Positions 55,115 through 64,000 of a DNA stretch of 64,000 nt are shown here, piece by piece. The notes under the pieces were generated by a model. It saw only the letters and a list, made by a program, of their open reading frames with translations, was not told the DNA's origin and did no database searches. Both the position numbers and the translations under genes were made by a program. The first letter of the stretch is position 1; every line of letters begins with the position of its first letter. The stretch is from Hanleya hanleyi (taxonomy: Eukaryota; Mollusca; Polyplacophora; Lepidopleurida; Hanleyidae), in assembly GCA_036873755.1 (NCBI GenBank), contig JAVTVY010019051.1, positions 1 to 64,000 of the forward strand. The letters are read 5' to 3'.

Positions 55115-57441
55115 CAAATGAAATCAGCCCACAGACCATGTACATTTTTTGGCCTAGGTTGAGAGCGGGCATTCCAGCACAAAAATTTTGACGAGGAGTT
55201 ACAAGTTACAAGAGCAACGGGTGGAGTGAAAACACTATAGAGGTTCGAGGTGGGGGAAGACATGACCGAATCCGCACATGTCACCGCGAAGACGGCGAGT
55301 GGAGACTCCTACAACACCTATAGATTAAGTTTATTACTATAAGTTCCACGGTTTCATGTATTTTTTCGTGCCAATACGGTTCTGGGGGAAACTGAGGGTT
55401 TCCCACTGGCCATTTAACATGGATATAGTGCAGGCGATATTGTGGGGGACCCTGTGCATTCAATGGGTGCTTGGGGAGGGCGGATAAAGGCTATCTATTG
55501 ACCGGGAGAGGGCCGAGCCTTGCCGGAAGGGGGGGCCTTTGACCTTTTTACCTGAATATGACCTTTTGACCCGAAATTCACCCGCCCACTTCCGGTGATG
55601 CCGCGCAGGCGTGCGGCCGGATAACCCGCGCGCGCTGCGGCCGGGCCGGGCCGGGAAGGGTTGATAGGAGTTTTCCCCTATTGTAGGGGTAAAGTCCGTG
55701 TTCCGCTTTTTATATTTTTTTCTGGAAAAACTTTTACATGCACCCACCCTACCTCTCTCAGCAGGCCCCGATAAGCCCGGGGGAACGATATTCGCCCTTT
55801 GGGATAGGCGTTTTTCCCTATTTTAGGGGTAAAGTCCGTGTTCCACTTTTTATAGTTTCGGGACAAATCCTAAATTTACATACACCCACTCCCCCACCCT
55901 ACCTCTCTCAGCAGGCCCCGATAAGCCCGGGGACCGATATTAGCCCTTTGGGATAGGGTTGATAGGAGTATATTCTACGGTAAAGTCCGTGTTCCGCTTT
56001 TTATATCTGGAGAAATTTCACATGCACCCACCCTGCCTCTAGAGGGCAGCACCATCGATGCCAAAGGGGAATCCCTTTTTTGTTTGTTTATTTTTTTGCG
56101 GAGATATACTGGACAATAAACGCTCGACCCTCGGGTCGCACGGATGCTAGACTCGTCCTAATAACATCGTCCAACACCTATAGATTATGTTATATATAAG
56201 TCTTCCTTCCCATGGTTTCATGGAAACCCCTGACCTTGAACTAGTGTGATCACGTGACCTCCCCATTATGGAAAAGCCCCAGAACCAACTCAGTACATGC
56301 ATTCCATACAGTCAGACATACCCAGGTCACGCCCGATTCACGCAGACCGGAAGAGACGTCATACACCTGCGCACTCCCCATGATGGAAAACCCCCGGGCC
56401 AGAACCAAGTCAGTACATGCATTCCATACAGTCAGACGAGGTGAAAAAATAGTCTCTTCTGATTGGCTGTCAAAGGTCACGATATGCAAATTTTTGAGGT
56501 CAAAGGTCAATAAGCTATCTGATACTCTTTCTATACTCACAGACCGGAAGTGACGTCATACCACACACCTGCGCACTCCCCGTGATGGGAAAACCCCTGA
56601 ACCAAGTCAGTACATGCATTCCATACAGTTAGACGAGGTCAAAATACTCACTTCTGATTGGCTGTCAAAGGTCACGATATGCAAATGTTTGAGGTCAAAG
56701 GTCAATAAGCTATTTAATACTCTTTCTATACTCGCAGACCGGAAGTGACTTCATACCACACACCTGCGCACGCTCCGTGATGGAAAAACCCCAGAACCAA
56801 GTCAGTACATGCATTCCATACACTCAGACGAGGTCAAAATACTCGCTTCTAATTGGCTGTCAAAGATCACAATTGGAACTCTTCTGTGTTCGGAGGTAGT
56901 TTTTCTCCACAATATGCATTTTTTTTCGGTCAGGTTCAATGAGAGTCAATATTCACAACAGGTCAGTACATGCATTCCTATCATTCAATATGACCTTGAA
57001 CTATCACGTGACTTCCCCGTGATGGAACAAACCCAGAACCAAATCAGTACATCTCATAGTCATACCCAGGTCACGCCCGATTCACGCAGACCAGAAGTGA
57101 CGTCATACCACACACCTGCGCACTCCCATGATGGAGAAAAAACCCAGACACAAGTCAGTACATGCATTTCATACAGTCAGACATACCCTCAGCCCTCTAT
57201 ATACTTGGGACTACTTTCTGTCCGCATCACCGCCAGACCGCATCACCGCCAAACCGAATCACCCCCAGGGGGAATCCCCTAACATGTCTAAACATGATCC
57301 AAAGTCAGATGATGGACGGGATGAGAGGATACAGGTCAGTACATGCTCAAGTGCACTCATTGAACTTTGACCTCTCCACCTCCACGTGACGTCACAGAGG
57401 TCAAAAGTCAATGTGGCTCTATCTGCGCACTGTATACTACT
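55115..57441 (-). repeat. Right terminal inverted repeat of the Polinton-like element
   Basis: It mirrors 44,935-46,937. Inner landmarks are 'aaatgaaatcagcccacaga' (55,115) and 'gacgaggagttacaagttac'. The middle carries 'gccccgataagcccggg' (55,765-55,935) and 'tcgtcctaataacatcgtcc' (56,153), and the outer part ends CGCACTGTATACTACT at 57,441. It is about 300 bases longer than the left arm owing to indels, including a unique stretch around 55,270-55,500. The minus-strand frames in it are by-products. Confidence 0.88.
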
Positions 57442-57447
57442 CACCAT
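57442..57447 (+). repeat. Right target-site duplication CACCAT
   Basis: CACCAT immediately follows the right terminus ...CTGTATACTACT and is identical to the hexamer at 44,929-44,934. Beyond it, 57,470-57,620 contains 'aatgaacgtcctctact', 'gttaaggcgttaagata' and 'gatgaataagtgtcaatttc', all of which have inverted partners left of the element. Confidence 0.85.
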
Positions 57448-58338
57448 GTTGTAGCCACATAAGGGCAGGAAAATGAACGTCCTCTACTCCCTTAAGAGAT
57501 TAAGGCAGGGTGTTAAGGCGTTAAGATAGGACGTTGAGACGTAACGAATGAGGTTGACTGGCGTTGACGCGCGTCACTGCATTTCGATGAATAAGTGTCA
57601 ATTTCATAGGATATATCGACCATTCAGAGCTTCTGTGTTATTTCACTCTGATGTTGAAGCGTTACTGTGTTACGTCCATAGAAGCAGCAGTATCTCAAAG
57701 ACGTGCACAGTCGACGTTCGACCGTCAACATGTGTTAAACTCTGAGTGTGAACACATATACATGGGTATAAAAACACTGAGGCGTGAACATCGGCGGATA
57801 TGAGGGCCCAACCACTACTGATACGCTGATAGACTTCGTCACAGAGAAGCCCGAGGGGAGAAGAATCCATCTTTTGGGGGTCGTATTATGACAGCGGCTA
57901 TTAATACTCCTGCTACGGCGATCGAACGTATGCGAACATAACTAATTATCACGCAGATGACCAGTTTGACTTCTTCTTATCCCTGGACGAATGACCAATC
58001 TTCATAGGCATATACGAACCAAAGTTGACGAAGATAGCCTGAGAGCAGTAAGGAGCTATATACTGTATGTCTGTCGAAGGCACCAGGTGGGTACCGGAAC
58101 GTCAGTCAGAATAAAATTTATGTATCCAGATGATCAGTTTTACTTGTTATTATACGGACAAGATAACTTACAACAGCTGTACACCACCATGATCATCGAC
58201 ATCAGCAAAATAGTCATGATTAAATGTATGAACAGTGTAGCCTGCTGCCGCTGACATCGGTCCATCATGATGTTATATCACTCCTCTTCACTCATTCATT
58301 CACTCCCTCACTCACTCACTCAATCGCGTCTAACGCAC

Positions 58339-58380
<42 letters not shown>

Positions 58381-59030
58381 GCACACACGCACACACACAC
58401 ACACACAAACGCATCCCCCCCACACGCATAAACTCACACACGGTAGCCTACACTTAACGGCCAAAACAGTAGGAGATAGGCCCGTAAATATGTCAATAGT
58501 TTCTTTTCTCACCATTTTCTTCTAATAACAAAACACAAATTACAGTCGAGCAGATAAGTGAGTGAGTGAGTGAATAGGGTTTAACGTCGCTTTCAACATT
58601 TTTTCCAGCTATATCACGACGGGGAAGGGAAGGGAAGGGAGGGGAGGGGGTACCTACTTGTAACAGATCTAATGCTGCCATTTTATAGTGCTGTCATTTC
58701 CGGGGTCAATACATCAAATGGTGATACAGCCATCAAACTTGGCACGAATGTTCCCATCAGATCATATTTCAAGAAAAGCTAGCATTTTGAGCCACTTCAC
58801 AACACATGTATGAGCATTCATACAACGATGGACCATACATTCGTTTAAAGAATAACAAGAGACTATGACTCCCTTACACCACACCTATCGTCACCATAAC
58901 ACTCTTCTTTAAATATGTATCAGTTTAATAAAACCACCATGTTTCGATTGTCATTTTGCTTAGGATGGTGTCAAAAGACCCAGTGCATCAACCCGAGGCT
59001 AGGGGCGGTTTGAATAGCATGTGTTTTACA
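57448..59030. other. Inter-element spacer with microsatellites and a SINE tail
   Basis: No gene is convincing here. A 'tataaaaac' at 57,769 and an 88-codon frame at 57,991-58,254 ('MTNLHRHIRTKVDEDSLRAV') exist, but I recognise no family. At 58,338-58,408 there is a (CT)n(CA)n microsatellite. At 58,555-58,620 'gagtgagtgagtgaa' followed by 'taacgtcgctttcaacattt' is the reverse of the SINE tail seen at 28,308 and 29,456. A (GGGAA)n run follows at 58,622-58,650. Confidence 0.6.
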
Positions 59031-59035
59031 TCTTC

Positions 59036-59350
59036 ATGATGTTAGACGTCTATGAGGATAAAATCACCATCGTGGAAGACCGGACTGTCTGCTGGTCAGG
59101 CTCTGACTCCATATCGAATAGGGCTACGCTACACCGTGAGGGCTGGACCAAATTTAAACGGATTTTGAGCGGTGAGCTCGATGGTAACCTCATACACATG
59201 GAGAATGGCATCTACGTACACTGGGGCCCGTTCTTTGCACGCGTGGGTTGTTACCTGGACCTTATTGGAAGTTTCACCTTAGACCCTGATCTTTGGACGG
59301 CCTTTGAGAAAGTGCTGCCTACTCTGGACAAGCTGTTCACAACAAGCTAG
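59036..59350 (+). CDS. Small protein 2, second copy (N-terminally replaced)
   Basis: The frame starts at tandem ATGs (59,036/59,039) and from 'DVYEDKITIVEDRTVCWSGS' follows the 47,955 protein through 'ATLHREGWTKFKRILSGELD' and 'IYVHWGPFFARVG'. It ends with 'LWTAFEKVLPTLDKLFTTS', giving the likely original C-terminus. The first ~15 residues of the other copy are absent. The frame itself is still open, which may be by chance in a decayed element. Confidence 0.5.
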   Translation: MMLDVYEDKITIVEDRTVCWSGSDSISNRATLHREGWTKFKRILSGELDGNLIHMENGIYVHWGPFFARVGCYLDLIGSFTLDPDLWTAFEKVLPTLDKLFTTS

Positions 59351-59712
59351 CACGCAACGATGCCCAAGTCCGGCGTGTCTTGTACCCGTTTTCAACCCAA
59401 ACCACGATCGAAGGAAGTGTTCAAGATCGACGACCCTGTATGGATCAGTAAAATCAAGGGCAAGTTTGAGAAGAGTTACCTCGCCAACTGGAGTGATGAG
59501 CACTTCGAGATCAAACGATAGCCGCGGGTAAATGAACTGGAAGATCTCCAAGGGAAACCGTTGCAAGGGACGTTTTACTACGCGAGTCACAGCCCGTAAC
59601 AAGAACAGCACAAGACTACTGCATCGTGAAACGCATCCTGAAAATGGAGCGACGCCGAGGTAAGGCGGCGCATCTCGTGAAATGACAAGGGTGGCCCAGC
59701 TCGTTCAATTCC
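59351..59712 (+). pseudogene. Integrase C-terminal remnant, catalytic core deleted
   Basis: Straight after small protein 2 the sequence aligns with the first copy from the codons for 'DAQVRRVLYP' onward (first-copy position about 48,985). The whole DDE core is therefore missing. The SH3-like region, 'SYLANWSDEHFEIKR', and the chromodomain region at about 59,620-59,690 are recognisable but contain stops and shifts, including TGA inside the 'K-W-Q-G' segment. Confidence 0.8.
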
Positions 59713-59793
59713 TTGGTCCCGGTCAATCAGGCTATAAGGCGAGGAATCACAGCCGGTAGCATTCATTCCACGCTCAGCCATGAACACAGTGAT

Positions 59794-60275
59794 ATGGACA
59801 AAAAGCGAGCGGCTCTGAACATCAGGTTCCCCAAAACGTGCAAAGCACAAGTGGGTTTTGTGGTGACACTGCTAACCCTGCTGGCTATTTATACATGTAT
59901 GAAGGTGTATTTTATGACGTTGTTTAACTCATCTCTCCACTCAACCAACCCAGTTTATAAAACTACCAATGAGTGCCAGTCCACATACCACATTCACGCT
60001 AGCACCCATCAATCTCGTGATCGAAACGACCCGCCCAGTGATTACTGCCTCCACATGGAGTCCAAGTGTACAGACCAGGCCAACATCGAGCCCCACAATA
60101 TTGAAGTGACCACTATGCCTGAAGACCCATTTTATTTGATCACACCCACTGGACACCGTAACGTGCCGACAACGGCGACAAACGATGACGCACCCACTCC
60201 GACGGCCCCGGTTCACTCGTACCAAATTCGACATAGCCAGCTGGCACGTCAGCGGATACTCCTCCAACCATGGAC
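59794..60275 (+). pseudogene. Membrane protein, second copy, read through into ATPase
   Basis: It starts MDKKRAALNIRFPKTCKAQV, with the hydrophobic segment 'GFVVTLLTLLAIYTCMKVYF'. The ectodomain keeps 'TPTAPVHSYQIRHSQLARQR' at its end but has fewer Thr repeats than copy 1 and several Cys and His residues. The ancestral TGA/ATG overlap is changed to ATGG, so the frame runs on into the ATPase remnant. It helps define the true start and end of the gene in both copies. Confidence 0.7.
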
Positions 60276-60700
60276 CCGAGTTGGCAACATCCGTTCACCT
60301 GCCTCATTTGCACACTTCGTCCAGAATCTCCTTCAATACGCCGACAACATGATTACACCACCCATCCCCCGGGTCGGGTGGTGTTATAGAGAATGGCAGG
60401 CAGCGTACGAGACGATGCCCAACATCACGTTCGTGGAAGGCCTACCCAACCTGACCGATTTGGAAGCGGACACCTTGATGATCGCGTACGATTTCATGTC
60501 GGAAACCGAAGCTCGGGTCGTCCAACTCTTCACCAAAGGCAGTCATCATCGCCGGCGCACTACATGGTGGTGTTTAAAAATCCGAGAGATACTGCGACAA
60601 CACCTCGCCCGGATAGTGTTTAATGTAAACACACCCACAGTGATTCCCTCAGCTGGGATGTGTGTCTTTGATGATGAGGATAATAAAATATATATATAAC
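60270..60700 (+). pseudogene. Packaging ATPase, second copy, P-loop deleted
   Basis: The ATG start is preserved at 60,270. After the codons aligned with 'PFTCLI', a net loss of about 23 bases removes exactly the Walker A loop, and the sequence resumes at 'HFVQNLLQYADNM'. 'VGWCYREWQAAYETMPNITF' and 'DTLMIAYDFMSETEARVVQL' follow; in the Walker B position DD is changed to YD. A further internal deletion joins 'SHHRRR' to a short C-terminus 'AGMCVFDDEDNK'. It is clearly inactive. Confidence 0.85.
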
Positions 60701-60777
60701 ACACCATCCTTGTTCATGTTGTCTCTCTAGACCCACAGCAAAAAGGGCAGGGTTGTACGTTCCAGCGTTAGTTGTAC

Positions 60778-60845
60778 ATGATGTCCGCTCGTGTACGGAA
60801 GCACGCCCGAAGCTCCGTGTATTGAAGGCCGTCCCACCCGAGCCA
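60778..60845 (+). pseudogene. Small basic core protein, N-terminal stub
   Basis: Tandem ATGs (60,778/60,781) begin 'MSARVRKHAR', and in another frame 'LRVLKAVPPE' follows. The rest of the gene, including the GNVPLT block and hydrophobic tail, is deleted. The stub abuts the next gene's start at 60,846. It shows that the gene in copy 1 starts at its own tandem ATG at 50,606. Confidence 0.7.
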
Positions 60846-61611
60846 ATGCACGTGAACCATGTGAAAGAAATGGTCCTCATCGATCCACGTCTTCTTCAAA
60901 GCCTCCAATCACCGTACCCTGTGCCCTCTACCATCTGTACGTTGAACACACTCGATGAAGAGATACCTCTGATTTTACAACGACCGGGATTAAGCGACAG
61001 TGAGAAAGTGCATCGGTACAATGAGACGCTTCAGCGGTACATGCCGTTCATAGACCAATACAAAACCCCAGCACCACTCCAACACATGAACCCAGCATTA
61101 CCAGCAGCCCCACAGTGGGTCGAAGACGAAGTCTTAAAGAGTGTACCCGCGTCGTCAAGAAACAAGCTGGGTTGGTATTACATCAGGTGAAAGACAACCC
61201 TAACATGACCTGGAATGATAAAGGCGAAGTGAACGACTTACTGCGTCACACACGGATCCTCAAGGATGAGAGGTGTTTGCCCGAGGCTTGAAAGACATGC
61301 ATGTACCACAAGAATTGATGGGGAACCCTCAGCCCTGAGCCTGGATTCAGCGGGACATACAACAGCAATCTCTTGTACACGCACCCCGCAAGTCACAGAT
61401 TCGATGTCCACGGGCCTGGGAAGCCGAGTGGGAACCGGCGACCTCACCTAAACACCACAACGGATACGCTCCTTACGAATACCTCTCACAAACTTTAAAA
61501 CACCACCTCCAGTCAAGACGCCCCACCGCTCTAGGGCCGTGACACGTAGCAATTCACCGCGACGATCACGACGCCGGGAACGAGCCCCCAAGGCCTGTGC
61601 CGCTTATTAAT
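60846..61611 (+). pseudogene. Virion-associated protein, second copy (frameshifted)
   Basis: It begins 'MHVNHVKEMVLIDPRLLQSL' and reads through 'LDEEIPLILQRPGLSDSEKV' and 'RYNETLQRYMPFIDQYKTP', intact where copy 1 is shifted. It then has 'APQWVEDEVLKSVPASS' and a frameshift at about 61,155. 'MTWNDKGE' remains near 61,205, followed by a deletion up to the '...MHVPQELMGN' region. The basic tail 'SRAVTRSNSPRRSRRR' survives at about 61,530-61,580 before the final TAA. Confidence 0.75.
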
Positions 61612-61639
61612 ACCGGAAGGGGCGGCAGGAAAGCTCAGT

Positions 61640-62186
61640 CGTCCTCACACTACCCAGCAACAGTTCAGCAGGCGTGATCCCGATCCCATAACTCACTACG
61701 AAACACAGTAACCTCAACCATTACCTCACCCTGGGCGTTGGAAATGTAGTCTGGTGGATATCCAGTACCCGTACACGTTGCACAACGTGAACCATGGCAC
61801 GGTGTAGTATCTGATCATACACGCCAGCAAGACGTATCTCTTTGTACTCCCTCAAGCCAGTACCACACATCCAAATTGTTCATGAAGGCGTTGTGCGATA
61901 TCAAGGAGGGTAAGATCGGCCGCCGTATGACTAACAAGACAGAAACCCTTCAGTTCAAAAATTCCGTTTACCTGTCGTTTATCGAATACAATCAGGAGTA
62001 CCAGGCGATCAAAGCACAAAGTTTCAACCGTATCGTTCATCTACTGGTCAGCCAGTACTGGTCGTTCATCTACTGGTCATCATCATCGATATAAGAGACG
62101 ATACTGGTCAACCGATTGCATTCGAGCGTGGGGAAGTGGTGCTGACGCGTCATTTCCGTCAAGTCCGAGCAGTCCACTCGCATAAT
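61640..62186 (+). pseudogene. Penton-like protein remnant, second copy
   Basis: Only pieces remain: 'LTLPSNSSAGVIP' near 61,650, the 'LVDIQYPYT' segment near 61,752, and the end 'DDTGQPIAFERGEVVLTRHF' at about 62,097-62,155. A short direct duplication 'actggtc(a/g)...gttcatctact' lies at 62,040-62,075. Multiple stops and indels make it unreadable. Confidence 0.75.
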
Positions 62187-62460
62187 GAAGGTGTTTTACC
62201 AATCATTACACCAAACAAGCCGGGGGTAGTATACCGTATTCGATGCGGGTATAGGATTGGTAATGTGCTTGGGAACATCGTCAAAACTTTTCTATGGTAA
62301 CGCGTGGCGTCAAATCACTGGGGAATCAAGCTGCTCGAGGGGGTCTATAAGTCATGAGGGGTCCATTCAGTGGTGTACCTATCGGACAGGCCCCGAAACG
62401 CCGAGTTAAAGAATTCGGAAGCGTCTTGGTCACCAAAGCCCAACTCGTCAATACCCTTCT
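62186..62460 (+). pseudogene. GLG virion protein remnant, second copy
   Basis: 'ccaatcattacaccaaac' and 'ggattggtaatgtgcttggg' correspond to the opening and the GLGN segment of the gene at 52,593. 'taacgcgtggcgtcaaatca' matches 'acgcgtggggtgaaagcgat'. 'acaggccccgaaacgccgag' parallels the Lys-rich end. Deletions and shifts are frequent. Confidence 0.7.
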
Positions 62461-62462
62461 AT

Positions 62463-63414
62463 CAACAGTGAATTTGATTTGTGGACAGTACCGCCCACCC
62501 AGACCAGTGACGAAGAGGGACAATGGGTAAAACATCTATCCAACTCAGGCCCCATTGAATTCGCCACCACCAACGCCGACACGACGTACCTGGATTTAGC
62601 ACATACATACCTGTACGTGAAAGCTAAATCACCAATAAAGATGCTCTGGTGGCTCCAGTCCATTTCTGGCTCCATTCTCTGTTCCAGCCAGTGGATAAAG
62701 CGCTCAGTGATAACCTTGGATGGACAGAGAGATTGGCATTCATGTCCCAGAGTCACTCGGTCGATATGATGGGGCGTTTGCATGTTGACTTATTCATGCA
62801 GGACCGATACCTCTCAAAATACGACTGGTGCGAGCGGCGCCTGGGTTTGCCTTGATGGCGCCGAATGACGACATCGAGTATAACATTTTCATCCAAGAGG
62901 CCAGTCTGTTTGTGCGCAAAGTTGAACCGAGCCCAGGTAAACAGTTGGGTCGCATCAAATTGCAACACATATAAGGGAAGTGGGAAGAGGTGCCGACATA
63001 CTGACTGCGTCATATGACTTCACAGAATAGTCTTCTGGTAAACCTATTCTAAAGCACATACCAAGAATCTAACGAATCGCCTTGGAGACATACCAAGAAT
63101 CTAACGATTCGCCTTGGAGACAAAAACTAGCCCAATACCCCATACAAACCAAAGTGCAGCAGCGGGTCAAATATACCAGGACGAAGGAAATATGATTAGT
63201 CGGAAAGATTTCGGTACACATTGTTCTGTTTCAATCTCACATCCACCTTAGACAACGGCCATCAGCTGAGTCTCGTCAGAAAGGCAAATTACGCTTGGAA
63301 CTCCACTTCGGGACACCTCTACCGAGAACGATACATGTGATTTGCTACGCTGAGTTTGACAATATAATTCACATAGACAAAAGCCGTAAAGTCATGTGTG
63401 ATTACGCCATATAA
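62463..63414 (+). pseudogene. Major capsid protein remnant, second copy, with insertion
   Basis: 'FDLWTVPPTQTSDEEGQWVK' and 'TYLDLAHTYLYVKAKS' open it. After a deletion and shifts come 'VDMMGRLHVDLFMQDRYL', then the segment at about 62,815-62,850 with CGA at the codon where copy 1 has TGA. 'EYNIFIQEASLFVRKVEPSP' leads up to the insertion at 62,962. After it, decayed sequence at 63,190-63,413 matches the C-terminal third ('CYAEFDNIIHIDKSRKVMC'). Confidence 0.85.
62962..63114 (-). mobile_element. Repeat family A insertion in the second MCP
   Basis: On the minus strand this carries 'agaataggtttaccagaaga' and 'gtcggcacctcttcccactt', the family A tail found at 8,205 and 10,884. Its right end has a 35-base partial duplication ('cataccaagaatctaacga' twice, at 63,058 and 63,090), with 'cgccttggagaca' repeated as well. 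It splits the MCP between 'QLGRIKL' and 'LETKTSPIP'-equivalent sequence. Confidence 0.8.
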
Positions 63415-63415
63415 C

Positions 63416-63881
63416 ATGGACACAAGCCAGATATCAGCCGTGCTGGGGAACGATCCTTGGACACGAACGGCCTATCAGGGGGTTCGCTCGAGACCTCATG
63501 CCCCTAGATTACACGTATCCAGCCGCATACGTCCTCAACACGGACCCGATGAGTCGGCCTGGACAACATCGGGTGGCCGTGTAATTGACAACAGATCAGG
63601 GCGAATACTTGGACCCGTACGAACTTCCACCCCTCCATCCCGACCTGACTGCCTTCATGGATCGAGGTACAGAGACCTGGTCTTGGAAAAGTCAAACGTT
63701 GCAAGGTCTGAATAGTAGGGTGTGTGTACAGTACTGCCTGTTTTACCTCTACCATCGATGCCGTGGGCTGACCCTACCTACCATAGTACAGATGTTTGAC
63801 GAGTACCCTCAACATACAGATCGGGGTATACTAGTGTATGACTGGGCCGAAAAGCATTCCAATGTACAAGCCACGTTCTGA
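63416..63881 (+). pseudogene. Adenain-like protease, second copy (frameshift and stop)
   Basis: It opens 'MDTSQISAVLGNDPWTRTAY' and shifts frame at about 63,480, after which it reads 'ARDLMPLDYTYPAAYVLNTD'. The His box is 'GQHRVAV', with the usual Trp changed to Arg, followed by a TAA. 'EYLDPYELPPLHPDLTAFMD' and the active-site loop 'RVCVQYCLFYLYHRCRGLTL' follow: the nucleophilic Cys is kept but the neighbouring Gly is Val. The end is 'ILVYDWAEKHSNVQATF'. It is inactive, but by different lesions from copy 1. Confidence 0.85.
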
Positions 63882-64000
63882 GCTTAAGTTCTCATGTTGT
63901 TGAAAACAAATGAGATCTCATTCAATACAATGACTTGCGTGTTTCCTTTTAATATGTTTAGTGTAAAGTCCGCGTTTCAGTATATTTGACACACCAAAAT

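Larger units (their letters stand above)
44935..57441 (+). mobile_element. Polinton/Maverick-type endogenous virus element, 12.5 kb
   Basis: The element is bounded by CACCAT duplications and by long terminal inverted repeats. The left end reads ACTAGTATACAGTGCGC and the right end, in reverse complement, AGTAGTATACAGTGCGC, so the left end has one substitution from the AG...CT type of terminus. The core (47,436-54,774) carries, in order, two small genes, integrase, membrane protein, packaging ATPase, a basic/hydrophobic small protein, a virion-associated protein, penton-like protein, a second small protein, MCP and protease, all on plus. No protein-primed DNA polymerase B is present in any frame, so the element is shorter than typical 15-20 kb Polintons. 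At least five genes are broken, so it cannot be autonomous. Confidence 0.92.
59036..63890 (+). mobile_element. Second, more decayed copy of the Polinton-like element
   Basis: Gene order matches the element at 47.9-54.8 kb: small protein 2, integrase C-terminus, membrane protein, ATPase, core protein start, virion-associated protein, penton-like, GLG protein, MCP and protease, all on plus. Homology begins abruptly at about 59,044 inside small protein 2, with no left TIR in the spacer. Right of the protease, 'taaagtccgcgtttcag' (63,963-63,979) resembles the TIR unit 'taaagtccgtgttccgc', so a right TIR may start at the window end. It has several deletions and one later insertion, so it is older or faster-decaying than the first copy. 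Confidence 0.88.

Noticed and set aside
44935..57441. Possibility that the element is an integrated adenovirus or a classic retrovirus
   Set aside because: The integrase plus double-jelly-roll MCP, A32-like ATPase and adenain-like protease with long TIRs and 6-bp duplications fit Polinton/adintovirus-type elements; there is no RT, gag or LTR, and no adenovirus-type hexon or polymerase.
57991..58254. 88-codon frame between the two virus copies
   Set aside because: There is no recognisable motif and no counterpart in either element; kept only as a remark in the spacer entry.
58338..58420. Antisense frame of Arg-Glu and Cys-Val repeats
   Set aside because: It is a translation of the (CT)n(CA)n microsatellite.

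Overview
This is eukaryotic, repeat-rich genomic DNA, almost certainly from a marine invertebrate and most likely a lophotrochozoan such as a mollusc. The evidence is an intronless-looking GPCR reading frame, AATAAA signals, tRNA-derived SINE units whose tails resemble 'gaaagcgacgttaaa...cactcact', mariner/Harbinger/piggyBac-style MITEs, Gypsy and DIRS-type retrotransposons, and long GTCCGTCC/'accaagatatc' arrays. The organism call is an inference from repeat style; I could not search a database.

Layout. 1-6.8 kb: non-coding DNA, a Harbinger-like MITE, a ~160-bp tandem array and a dense TTTCCG/CGGAAA repeat block. 6.85-11.39 kb: a broken Ty3/Gypsy pol, hit at least three times by one short repeat family. 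11.39-15.2 kb: a degenerate tyrosine-recombinase (DIRS/Ngaro-type) retrotransposon inside inverted ends, itself carrying a SINE. 15.3-36 kb: minisatellites, fold-back elements, SINE clusters and a striking 157-bp array, with no convincing host gene. 36.5-37.7 kb: the one clear intact host gene, a class A GPCR. 38-44.6 kb: minisatellites and MITEs, ending with two piggyBac-like MITEs in inverted orientation.

44,935-57,441 is the highlight: a ~12.5-kb Polinton/Maverick-type endogenous virus element with ~2-kb terminal inverted repeats and a 6-bp target duplication (CACCAT on both sides). Its core (47.4-54.8 kb, all on +) encodes a small unknown protein, a second small protein, a retroviral-type integrase with chromodomain, a membrane protein with a Thr/Ser/Pro-rich domain, an A32/FtsK-type packaging ATPase, two or three small virion-like proteins, a penton-like minor capsid protein, a double-jelly-roll major capsid protein (MCP) and an adenain-like cysteine protease. 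Genes are packed with ATGA/TAATG overlaps. I find no protein-primed DNA polymerase B. Most large genes carry frameshifts or stops, so it is a fossil. A second, more decayed copy in the same orientation and gene order fills 59.0-63.9 kb; comparing the two copies dates several lesions as private to one of them.

How the genes fit together: in this class of element the integrase inserts the DNA and its chromodomain may guide target choice; MCP, penton and protease build and mature an icosahedral capsid; the ATPase packages DNA. The TIRs are unusual in being packed with CRE (TGACGTCA), TGACCTTTGACC and ETS-like motifs and three TATAAAAAG units, and the three gene-proximal leaders inside the element look like duplicated compact promoters.
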